Position numbers and translations under genes: made by a program. This document shows positions 5,375 through 11,208 of a DNA stretch of 11,909 nt, one piece after another (the stretch's first letter is position 1; each line of letters starts with the position of its first letter). The stretch is taken from contig JAHFJQ010000021.1 of the NCBI GenBank assembly GCA_023245755.1, positions 1-11,909 on the forward strand. Direction: 5' to 3'. Origin of the DNA: an archaeon. GTDB lineage: Archaea; Nanobdellota; Nanobdellia; SCGC-AAA011-G17; GW2011-AR17. The notes under the pieces are model-generated. The model searched no databases. It saw only the letters and a list, made by a program, of their open reading frames with translations, and was not told the origin of the DNA.

Positions 5375-5788
5375 CTAGAGCCGAAAACCATTAGGGAGAA
5401 GGCTAACAAGAGTATAAAGTCTAGGGTCAAGTCCTCTATCTTTAGTAAGATAGACATGCATATCTTCTTTTGTAGGGTCTGCAAGTTCAAAGAGTGCTTG
5501 TCTACACATTCCACAAGGAAAAATATAGTCTTGACCTTGAGAGACTACAAGAACTGCAGAGAAGGATTTCGCTCCATCTGTAATACCATTACAAAGAGCA
5601 GTACGTTCAGCGCAGCTTCCCATTCCAGAAATCACGTGCTGAACATTACAGCCAGGATAGATTTTTCCATTATCTCCAAGAACAGCAGCTCCTACTCGAA
5701 AAGGAGTATAAGGAACATGTGCATTATCCATAGCAACGATAGCCATGCGTAACATTTCATCCCGTAATCTCAATTCTAATTCTTCCAT
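5375..5788 (-). CDS. cdd: Cytidine deaminase
   Basis: The 137-residue length is that of the homotetrameric cytidine deaminase, which converts (deoxy)cytidine to (deoxy)uridine in pyrimidine salvage. The zinc site is clear: CAERTAL (Cys59, catalytic Glu61) and PCGMC (Cys92, Cys95), the three-cysteine form. The N-terminal YTPFRVGAAV (27-36) is the usual substrate-pocket motif. The family normally has NVEN before the CAE motif, with Asn and Glu gripping the ribose; here it reads NVQH, with Gln at 50 in place of Glu, which may alter substrate preference. ATG 5788 is leaderless, from a TTTATAAA box, and the gene is divergent from the AlkD-like gene across a 74-nt gap. Confidence 0.93.
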   Translation of the reverse strand: MEELELRLRDEMLRMAIVAMDNAHVPYTPFRVGAAVLGDNGKIYPGCNVQHVISGMGSCAERTALCNGITDGAKSFSAVLVVSQGQDYIFPCGMCRQALFELADPTKEDMHVYLTKDRGLDPRLYTLVSLLPNGFRL

Positions 5789-5810
5789 ACTTTTCTTTTT
5801 TCTTATCCTT

Positions 5811-5818
5811 TTTATAAA
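5811..5818 (-). promoter_or_regulatory. TATA box of cytidine deaminase (leaderless)
   Basis: TTTATAAA is centred 26-27 nt before ATG 5788. It sits back to back with the TATA box of the divergent AlkD-like gene, and the two boxes are only about 13 nt apart, so the promoters may compete. Confidence 0.6.
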
Positions 5819-5831
5819 GCTTATGCTTAGC

Positions 5832-5839
5832 TTTTTATA
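5832..5839 (+). promoter_or_regulatory. TATA box of the AlkD-like gene (leaderless)
   Basis: TTTTTATA is centred 27-28 nt before ATG 5863. Confidence 0.55.
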
Positions 5840-5862
5840 CCTTAAATTTATCTCTAAAATCT

Positions 5863-6570
5863 ATGTATAAAGAAATACAGAAAGAGTTAGAAATAAAATC
5901 CAGCAAAGAAAGAGCAAGAGTCTCTCAAAGTTTCTTCAAAACAGGGAAAGGGCAGTACGGAGAGGGAGATATTTTTATAGGGGTCACTGTTCCAGAGCAA
6001 AGAAAAATAGCCAAAAAATATGCATTAGCTTCTCTCAAGGATATAGAATTGCTTCTCAAAAGTACAATTCATGAACACCGTTTGACAGCACTGATCATAC
6101 TTATCAATCAGTTTAGAAAAGCAAAGGAAGTACAAAAGAAAGAGATTTTTGATTTTTATATGCAAAATAAAAAAGAAGTAAATAGTTGGGATCTGGTAGA
6201 CCTCAGTGCCCCAAGTATACTGGGTGTTTACCTTTTGGATAAAGACAAAGATATACTCTATGAACTGACACAATCAAGTGATCTATGGGAGAAAAGGATA
6301 GCAATAGTTGCAACCTTAGCATTCATTAGAAAAAATAAATTTGAAGATACTTTAAAAATTTCGGAGATTTTCTTAACAGAAAAACAGGATCTGATGCACA
6401 AAGCTGTGGGCTGGATGCTTCGCGAAGTAGGAAAGAAAGAGGAAAGGGTATTAGAAAATTTTCTAAAAAAACACTATAAAGGTATGCCTAGAACCATGCT
6501 CCGCTACGCAATAGAAAAGTTTCCGCAAGAAAAAAGAAAACACTATTTACAAAAGCCTTTTAAAGCGTAA
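5863..6570 (+). CDS. AlkD-like DNA alkylation-repair glycosylase
   Basis: The 235-residue all-helical protein matches the DNA alkylation repair family (PF08713), HEAT-like-repeat glycosylases that remove N3- and N7-alkylated purines without flipping the base. Visible family motifs are GVTVPEQRKIAKKY (40-53), NSWDLVD (107-113, with Trp109 and Asp113 matching the catalytic pair of Bacillus cereus AlkD), LWEKRIAIVATLAFIRK (141-157, with the DNA-contacting Arg) and MHKAVGWMLREVGKK (178-192). PRTMLRYAIEKFP closes the fold. All key residues appear present, so it should be active. Its last codons contain a TATA-like box for the small zinc-finger gene that follows 16 nt later. Confidence 0.92.
   Translation: MYKEIQKELEIKSSKERARVSQSFFKTGKGQYGEGDIFIGVTVPEQRKIAKKYALASLKDIELLLKSTIHEHRLTALIILINQFRKAKEVQKKEIFDFYMQNKKEVNSWDLVDLSAPSILGVYLLDKDKDILYELTQSSDLWEKRIAIVATLAFIRKNKFEDTLKISEIFLTEKQDLMHKAVGWMLREVGKKEERVLENFLKKHYKGMPRTMLRYAIEKFPQEKRKHYLQKPFKA
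6558..6564 (+). promoter_or_regulatory. TATA-like box for the small zinc-finger gene, inside the AlkD-like gene
   Basis: TTTTAAA overlaps the last codons of the AlkD-like gene and is centred 26 nt before ATG 6587, so the small gene may have its own leaderless transcript besides readthrough. Confidence 0.4.
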
Positions 6571-6586
6571 ACCCTTAAAGAAAGAG

Positions 6587-6715
6587 ATGAGAGAAAAATC
6601 ATTAGAAGGAAAACTTCCAAAGAAAATTCTAAAAGGTCCTGAAGGCCATTGTAAACTCTGTAAAAAGACGGTACAGGACCTTCTTGCACATAATAAATCT
6701 AAACATAAGGCTTAA
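6587..6715 (+). CDS. 42-aa C2H2 zinc-finger-like protein
   Basis: The short frame ends HCKLCKKTVQDLLAHNKSKHKA, with Cys22, Cys25, His35 and His40. The CxxC then LLAHxxxxH pattern is that of a classical C2H2 finger with a shortened central spacer (nine residues instead of about twelve). The N-terminus is lysine-rich (LEGKLPKKILKGPEG), so nucleic-acid binding is likely. It lies 16 nt after the AlkD-like gene and 24 nt before the sugar-kinase-like gene. Its stop codon overlaps the TATA-like box of that next gene. The function is unknown. Confidence 0.65.
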   Translation: MREKSLEGKLPKKILKGPEGHCKLCKKTVQDLLAHNKSKHKA

Positions 6716-6718
6716 AAG
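6711..6718 (+). promoter_or_regulatory. TATA box of the BadF/BadG-type gene (leaderless)
   Basis: CTTAAAAG is centred 25-26 nt before GTG 6740 and supports that non-ATG start. It overlaps the stop codon of the zinc-finger gene. Confidence 0.5.
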
Positions 6719-6739
6719 TCTTATCGCTATGTATGCTCT

Positions 6740-7741
6740 GTGGCAGAACAAACCAAACTATACTATGTTGGCATAGATGGTGGTGGTACAAAAACAAAAT
6801 GTGTTATAGCTGATGCTAGTGGAAATATTCTTGCAACAGCAGTAGCAGGCTCTTCAAATCCAAATTTTAAAGGGCTATATTTTGCCTGTGGATCGGTACT
6901 TCTTTCTATAAAAAAAGCATTAGATACTTTGCATGAGGATGTACATTCTGTAACTTTCGCAAGTATTTGTGTCGGCCTTTCTGGTGCAGGCCCGAGCAAT
7001 AGGGCAGAAATAAGAAAAATTCTTCTAAAGTATTTTGAAAATTTTAACATTCAATATGGAAAATTAAAAATTGTTTCAGATGCGCTCATTGCTTGGCATG
7101 GAGCTTTCAAAGGGGAAAAGGGTATAGTGGTTATATCTGGTACTGGAGCCCAAACATATGGAAGATACGAAGGGAAGGAAGTTTCTAGTGCAAACATGAA
7201 AGAACGAGTAACCCTTTTGCGTGGCGGTGCTTTTCATATAGGGTTATACGGAGCAAAGTTTTGTTTGAAAGATCTCAATGCAGGGAGGGCAGATTCCATT
7301 TTATTAGGAACAATACAAACTGCCTTTGAGGAAGGTATTCTATGGAAGAAATTTCAAGGAAAGAAAACGTTACAGGAAATGTTAGAAGATGCAATGCGTT
7401 GTTTTAGAAGAGAAAAAATGCTTCTTCTTGCAAGAGAGGATCTTGCAAGTCTTGCACAGTACGTAGATCAAGCTGCAGAGCAAGGAAGTTCGGTTGCACG
7501 TATCATTTTAAAAGGGACAGCAAATCAAATCGGTGTAAATGTATCTGCAGTTGCAGTTTTTTTAGGTTTTTCTGGAACAAATTTTAAAGTTGCAGTAGTG
7601 GGTTCAGTAATACAATCTTTCACAGTGAAGTGGCGTTTAAAAGAAAAACTAATTATAGAAGAGCCTTTTGCAGACCTTGTCGAGCCTTTACTTCCCCCAG
7701 AAATGGGTGCATTAGATATAGCCATAAGAGACTTGTACTAG
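6740..7741 (+). CDS. BadF/BadG/BcrA/BcrD-type ATPase, N-acetylglucosamine-kinase-like
   Basis: The 333-residue protein belongs to PF01869 (actin-like ATPase fold). The phosphate-1 loop is YVGIDGGGTKTKCVIAD (9-25), IVSDALIAWHGA (111-122) holds the probable catalytic Asp114, ISGTGAQ (132-138) is phosphate-2, and VAVVGSVIQS (284-293) is the adenosine motif; the end PEMGALDIA is also typical. Closest known roles are N-acetylglucosamine kinase and related sugar kinases. The usual GGWGxxxGDEGS segment is degraded to LRGGAFHIGLYGAKF (160-174), missing the Gly-Asp-Glu-Gly, so substrate or activity may differ. The start is GTG, leaderless. ABCE1 follows 35 nt later with its own box, so a shared operon is not required. 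Confidence 0.85.
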   Translation: MAEQTKLYYVGIDGGGTKTKCVIADASGNILATAVAGSSNPNFKGLYFACGSVLLSIKKALDTLHEDVHSVTFASICVGLSGAGPSNRAEIRKILLKYFENFNIQYGKLKIVSDALIAWHGAFKGEKGIVVISGTGAQTYGRYEGKEVSSANMKERVTLLRGGAFHIGLYGAKFCLKDLNAGRADSILLGTIQTAFEEGILWKKFQGKKTLQEMLEDAMRCFRREKMLLLAREDLASLAQYVDQAAEQGSSVARIILKGTANQIGVNVSAVAVFLGFSGTNFKVAVVGSVIQSFTVKWRLKEKLIIEEPFADLVEPLLPPEMGALDIAIRDLY

Positions 7742-7747
7742 AAAAGG

Positions 7748-7754
7748 TTAAAAA
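7748..7754 (+). promoter_or_regulatory. TATA-like box of ABCE1
   Basis: TTAAAAA is centred 26 nt before ATG 7777, preceded by a purine-rich GAAAAGG that could serve as the TFB element. Weaker as a TATA box than others here. Confidence 0.45.
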
Positions 7755-7776
7755 GTAGATAAAAAACGAAAAGACC

Positions 7777-9552
7777 ATGTCACGAAGAATTGCTGTTGTG
7801 GATAAGGAGAAATGTAATCCTATAGCCTGTGGTGACTTTCTTTGTATTCGTATGTGCCCTTTAAACCGTGCAGGTAAAGAAGCAATAGTGAAAGGTGCCG
7901 ATGGAAAAGCACAGATAAATGAAGACATCGCAACGGATGCTTGTCAAGTGTGTGTAAACATTTGCCCTTTTGGTGCCATCCATATGGTCAAGCTTCCTGA
8001 TCAACTCACGCAACGTCCTATTCACAGATATGGAAAAGATTCTTTTGTACTCTTCAACCTTCCCGTGCCAATGCCCGGAAAAGTTGTAGGAATTCTGGGA
8101 AGAAACGGTATTGGAAAAAGTACTGCATTAAAGATTCTCTCCGGGACATTAAAACCCAATTTGGGTGACCCAGAAAAGCCTGGTGATATTACAGAATTAA
8201 TTAAGATGTTCAAAGGAACGGAAATGCAAAAATTCCTTGAACAGGTAAAGGCTGGTACTGTGAAGGTAGCCTATAAACCTCAAGCAGTAGATCTTATTGC
8301 GAAGAAAGCAGAAGGAAAAGTACGCCAGATGCTAGAAAAAGTCGATCAAAAAGGAAAAATGGCGGAAGTTGTAGAAATTCTTGAAATGCAAAATGTTCTT
8401 GATCGCGATGTAAAAGATCTTTCTGGTGGAGAGATGCAGCGCCTTGCAATTGCCGCGACCTATCTCAAAAATGCAAATTTTTATTTCTTTGATGAGCCTG
8501 CCTCATTCTTAGATATTACAAGTAGAATGAAAGTTGCAAAACTTATTCGTTCTCTTGCGCAAGAACAAGGAAACACCATTCTTGTAATTGAACACGATCT
8601 TGCAACCTTAGATTATATTTCTGATGAATTACAAATTCTCTATGGGGAAGCAGCAGTGTATGGAATAGTTTCTCAAACAAAACCTATTCGCCGTGGTATT
8701 AACGAATACTTAGATGGCTACTTACCTGATGATAATATTAAATTTAGAAATTATAAAATCGTATTCAACAAAGGAATTGAAAAGGAAGGAAAGCAACCTA
8801 TTCTCTTCCAGTGGCCGGACTTAGAAAAGAAATTTCCCTCCTTTCACATGAAAATCAATAAAGGAGTTATTCAACAGGGAGATGTTCTTACGATCACTGG
8901 TTCAAACGGCCTTGGAAAAACCACATTTTTGAAAATGCTTGCAGGTTTAATTAAGCCTGACAAAGGTGAGCTTACAAGTAATATTAAAATTGCATATAAG
9001 CCTCAAGATTTACAGACAGAAGCAGGAACAGTACAAGAATGGTTAAACAAAGTTGCAAAAGACCATGACAATGGTTGGTTCAAACAAAACATTTTAGAGA
9101 AATTAAACTTACAAAGCATCATAAACAATAATATTTCTTCTCTTTCTGGTGGAGAATTACAAAAAGTATACATTGCTATAACTCTCTCTCTAAAAGCAGA
9201 AGTATATGCCTTTGACGAGCCATCTGCATTTATTGATGTAGAAGATCGTTTGAAAGTAGCAGAAGTAATTCGTGATTTTATGAACAAAAACGATACCTGT
9301 GCAATAGTGGTTGATCACGATGTCCAGTTCTTAGATTATGTGGGAGATGCAATGCTTGTTTTTAATGGAATCCCTGGAAAAGAAGGCCAGGTCAAAGGTC
9401 CATTAAGTAAGAAAGAAGGAATGAATGAAGTTCTCAAGATGCTTGGAATTACCTATAGGATGGACAAAGAAAGTAAACGTCCAAGAATTAACAAGCCTGG
9501 ATCTCAGTTAGATATAGAGCAGAAGAAATCAAACAAATATTATTATGCTTAA
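7777..9552 (+). CDS. ABCE1 / Rli1 ribosome-recycling ATPase
   Basis: The 591-residue protein has the full ABCE1 layout: an N-terminal Fe-S domain and twin ABC ATPase domains. It splits post-termination ribosomes with aRF1/Pelota and is essential in archaea and eukaryotes. NBD1 has Walker A GRNGIGKST (108-116), signature LSGGE (215-219), Walker B FYFFDEP and switch His273. NBD2 has Walker A GSNGLGKTT (from 375), signature LSGGE (456-460), Walker B VYAFDEP and a VVDHD switch. The Fe-S domain has C13, C18, C23, C27 and then only C56, C59, C63; the family normally has eight cysteines, and Thr53 stands where the eighth belongs. Its stop codon overlaps the convergent YkgJ-type stop in TTAA. Confidence 0.97.
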   Translation: MSRRIAVVDKEKCNPIACGDFLCIRMCPLNRAGKEAIVKGADGKAQINEDIATDACQVCVNICPFGAIHMVKLPDQLTQRPIHRYGKDSFVLFNLPVPMPGKVVGILGRNGIGKSTALKILSGTLKPNLGDPEKPGDITELIKMFKGTEMQKFLEQVKAGTVKVAYKPQAVDLIAKKAEGKVRQMLEKVDQKGKMAEVVEILEMQNVLDRDVKDLSGGEMQRLAIAATYLKNANFYFFDEPASFLDITSRMKVAKLIRSLAQEQGNTILVIEHDLATLDYISDELQILYGEAAVYGIVSQTKPIRRGINEYLDGYLPDDNIKFRNYKIVFNKGIEKEGKQPILFQWPDLEKKFPSFHMKINKGVIQQGDVLTITGSNGLGKTTFLKMLAGLIKPDKGELTSNIKIAYKPQDLQTEAGTVQEWLNKVAKDHDNGWFKQNILEKLNLQSIINNNISSLSGGELQKVYIAITLSLKAEVYAFDEPSAFIDVEDRLKVAEVIRDFMNKNDTCAIVVDHDVQFLDYVGDAMLVFNGIPGKEGQVKGPLSKKEGMNEVLKMLGITYRMDKESKRPRINKPGSQLDIEQKKSNKYYYA

Positions 9553-9950
9553 GAAAATTTCCATTTATCTAGGTCTTCTAGTTGTTTTTGTGATTCTTTC
9601 AAAAACTTGGGTTTAATCACTTCTTCAATATGTTTCTCAACCTGTTCAAGAGTATCAAAACGTAATTTTTCTGCTGGTTCTTCTGCATTCATCACGCAGT
9701 TATCTACAGGGTGCTCAGAACAAATTTTTGGCCTGGTTTTATAGATCGTGCAACGGTTATGATCATCTAGTTTCGTACATTTCGTTTTAAATTCAACGAG
9801 CCAGTCATCTTCACCATCAATGTAGACAGCAACGTTTTCATGTGCAACCATCCAGCGTATAATGTCCCAATCTTCAATAGTCTCTGGTGGATCCATCTCT
9901 ACACAGACTTCTCTGCAACATTCTGCCCTGCAATCTTCACATTTAATCAT
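9549..9950 (-). CDS. YkgJ-family cysteine-cluster protein
   Basis: The 133-residue protein matches the YkgJ/Fe-S oxidoreductase-like zinc or iron cluster family (PF03692). Cysteines fall at 4, 7, 11, 12 and 16 (CxxCxxxCCxxxC), then 58, 67, 77 and 85, with the typical C-T-I-Y-x-x-RPxxC at 67-77. These residues likely bind an Fe-S cluster or zinc; no reaction is established for the family. The last 40 residues form a charged helix (EQVEKHIEEVIKPKFLKESQKQLEDL). The start at 9950 is leaderless, from a TATTTAAATA box that lies within the stop region of Lgt upstream. It ends tail to tail with ABCE1. Confidence 0.85.
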   Translation of the reverse strand: MIKCEDCRAECCREVCVEMDPPETIEDWDIIRWMVAHENVAVYIDGEDDWLVEFKTKCTKLDDHNRCTIYKTRPKICSEHPVDNCVMNAEEPAEKLRFDTLEQVEKHIEEVIKPKFLKESQKQLEDLDKWKFS

Positions 9951-9969
9951 ACTCTCACTTCAAAAATCT

Positions 9970-10734
9970 CTATTTAAATATCTTTCTCAAGTCATCCCTA
10001 TAGTTTTTCAGAAGGATAACAAAAGCAATAATGGCCATAATCAAAGACATCCACTGCCCAACGCTTAGGCCGTAATACAATATATCTTCTCGGAGAAAGT
10101 CTAAGAAGAACCTTCCTACTCCTAAAAGAAGAAGCATAGTCCAGAACAGAAAACCATCTCTGAGTACAAAGCTTTTCTTTAGAGCATAAAGCAATCCAGC
10201 AAGAGCAAAGCGTTTTACAGCACTATACAATACATAGGGGTGTCGGCAAAGCCCATCGCCAAAGTCAACGCACCAAGGAACATTCGTAACTGTACCAACA
10301 AGTTCTCCATTAATAAAATTTGCAATCCTGCCCAGTCCCAGTCCTATCAGAGCAGGGATACTTAAAACATCAGCAACCTTGAAAAAAGGAACTTTGTTTT
10401 TTTTACAGTAGAGCCATGCCGCAAGAACCACTCCTACAAGCCCACCATGGAATGCAAGGCCTCCATGCCAAAGATAGAGAATCTCAAGAGGATGCGCAAA
10501 GTAATATGCTGGTTCCCAAAAAAGCACATGAAAGAGTCGAGCTCCAAGGATATCTCCAATCATGATATAGAAAAGAAGATCATAGCTTTGGTCTTTACTT
10601 AGTCCCAGTTCTTGTCGTGATCGTAAGAGAAACCATAACGCAAGAAGAAAGCCAAGGGCATAGATAATTCCATACCATCGTATATCTAAACCCCAAAAGC
10701 TCACAAGCACGGGATCAAGAGAGTAAGTCCACAT
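9970..10734 (-). CDS. lgt: Prolipoprotein diacylglyceryl transferase
   Basis: This 254-residue, seven-helix membrane enzyme transfers diacylglycerol from a phospholipid to the lipobox cysteine of preprolipoproteins. Family landmarks are all visible: IRWYGIIYALGF (18-29), WHGGLAFHGGLVG (89-101) with the conserved His, the signature GLGRIANFINGELVG (133-147; essential Arg136, Glu144), and GVGRFFLDFLRED (205-217) with its Arg208. The usual HPxQLYE is altered to HPYVLYS (165-171). Bacterial in character, it suggests transfer into this archaeal line; three lipobox proteins in the same window are plausible substrates, although archaeal ether lipids would be an unusual donor. It is leaderless from ATG 10734 and divergent from the tandem-repeat gene. 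Confidence 0.95.
   Translation of the reverse strand: MWTYSLDPVLVSFWGLDIRWYGIIYALGFLLALWFLLRSRQELGLSKDQSYDLLFYIMIGDILGARLFHVLFWEPAYYFAHPLEILYLWHGGLAFHGGLVGVVLAAWLYCKKNKVPFFKVADVLSIPALIGLGLGRIANFINGELVGTVTNVPWCVDFGDGLCRHPYVLYSAVKRFALAGLLYALKKSFVLRDGFLFWTMLLLLGVGRFFLDFLREDILYYGLSVGQWMSLIMAIIAFVILLKNYRDDLRKIFK
9971..9980 (-). promoter_or_regulatory. TATA box of the YkgJ-type gene, inside the end of lgt
   Basis: TATTTAAATA, which is self-complementary, is centred 25-26 nt before ATG 9950 and covers the last codons and stop of lgt. Confidence 0.6.
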
Positions 10735-10756
10735 AAGAGAGAAAATTTCTCGAAGA

Positions 10757-10764
10757 TATATAAA
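10757..10764 (-). promoter_or_regulatory. TATA box of lgt (leaderless)
   Basis: Minus-strand TTTATATA is centred 26-27 nt before ATG 10734. Between box and start lies a small inverted repeat, GAGAAA-A-TTTCTC (10739-10751). Confidence 0.6.
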
Positions 10765-10770
10765 TGTTAT

Positions 10771-10778
10771 CCTCGAGG
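10771..10778. repeat. CCTCGAGG palindrome between divergent promoters
   Basis: An 8-bp perfect palindrome lies midway between the TATA boxes of lgt and the tandem-repeat gene. It could be an operator for both, but it is short enough to be chance. Confidence 0.3.
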
Positions 10779-10787
10779 AGCGGAAAG

Positions 10788-10795
10788 TTTATATA
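10788..10795 (+). promoter_or_regulatory. Strong promoter of the tandem-repeat basic protein
   Basis: GGAAAG-TTTATATA gives a good TFB-recognition element plus TATA box. The start of transcription should fall near 10818, leaving a leader of about 25 nt that contains the full Shine-Dalgarno GAGGTGAT (10827-10834), 8 nt before ATG 10843. This is the strongest expression signal in the window. Confidence 0.7.
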
Positions 10796-10842
10796 CTCCC
10801 CTCGTCTATAATCTCCTATCAAAAACGAGGTGATCTCAAAAA

Positions 10843-11109
10843 ATGGGAAAAGTATTAGTAAAGTGTGGGATTAAAAGGGAACCTGGCTATTTATACTTTG
10901 TAAATAAAACAGGTGATGCAGCTAGAGTGAAAATGAAAAGACCTGGTATGAAAGGTTCTTTCAAACAAGAAGTTATCGCAAAGTGCGGTATTAAAAGAGA
11001 ATCTGGAATGTTATACTACATTGACAAACAAGGAAATGTAGCAGCAGCAACCATGTCTCGTGGTGGTAGAAAAAAAAAAGTTAAAAAAGCTGTAAAGAAA
11101 AGACTCTAA
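10843..11109 (+). CDS. Small basic protein of two tandem repeats with a lysine-rich tail
   Basis: The 88-residue protein is built of two copies of a unit of about 32 residues, offset by 40: KCGIKREPGYLYFVNKTGD (7-25) and KCGIKRESGMLYYIDKQGN (47-65), each preceded by a Val-rich strand and followed by a short strand ending in M-x-R. The tail (76-87) is almost all Lys/Arg. Each unit looks like a small beta-hairpin with one Cys (8 and 48), perhaps a metal or dimer site. I recall similar unnamed proteins in DPANN genomes but no described function. High basic charge and strong promoter and Shine-Dalgarno signals suggest an abundant nucleic-acid-binding protein, chromatin- or ribosome-associated; this is inference. 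A hairpin terminator overlaps its stop. Confidence 0.85.
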   Translation: MGKVLVKCGIKREPGYLYFVNKTGDAARVKMKRPGMKGSFKQEVIAKCGIKRESGMLYYIDKQGNVAAATMSRGGRKKKVKKAVKKRL

Positions 11110-11137
11110 GTCTTTTTCTTTTTTCTTTCTCTTATTT
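11098..11137 (+). terminator. Hairpin plus T-tract terminator
   Basis: AAAAGACT-CTA-AGTCTTTT forms an 8-bp stem (11098-11116) that contains the stop codon, followed by TTCTTTTTTCTTTCTC. It resembles an intrinsic terminator for the highly expressed tandem-repeat gene. Confidence 0.6.
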
Positions 11138-11177
11138 TTTATTCTATAACTTTAATGCAAATGAAAGTCTTAGAATC

Positions 11178-11186
11178 TTTTATATA
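11178..11186 (+). promoter_or_regulatory. TATA box of the 11209 lipoprotein gene (leaderless)
   Basis: TTTTATATA is centred 27 nt before ATG 11209. Confidence 0.6.
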
Positions 11187-11208
11187 TGTCCTGATCCTTT
11201 AGGTTTAT

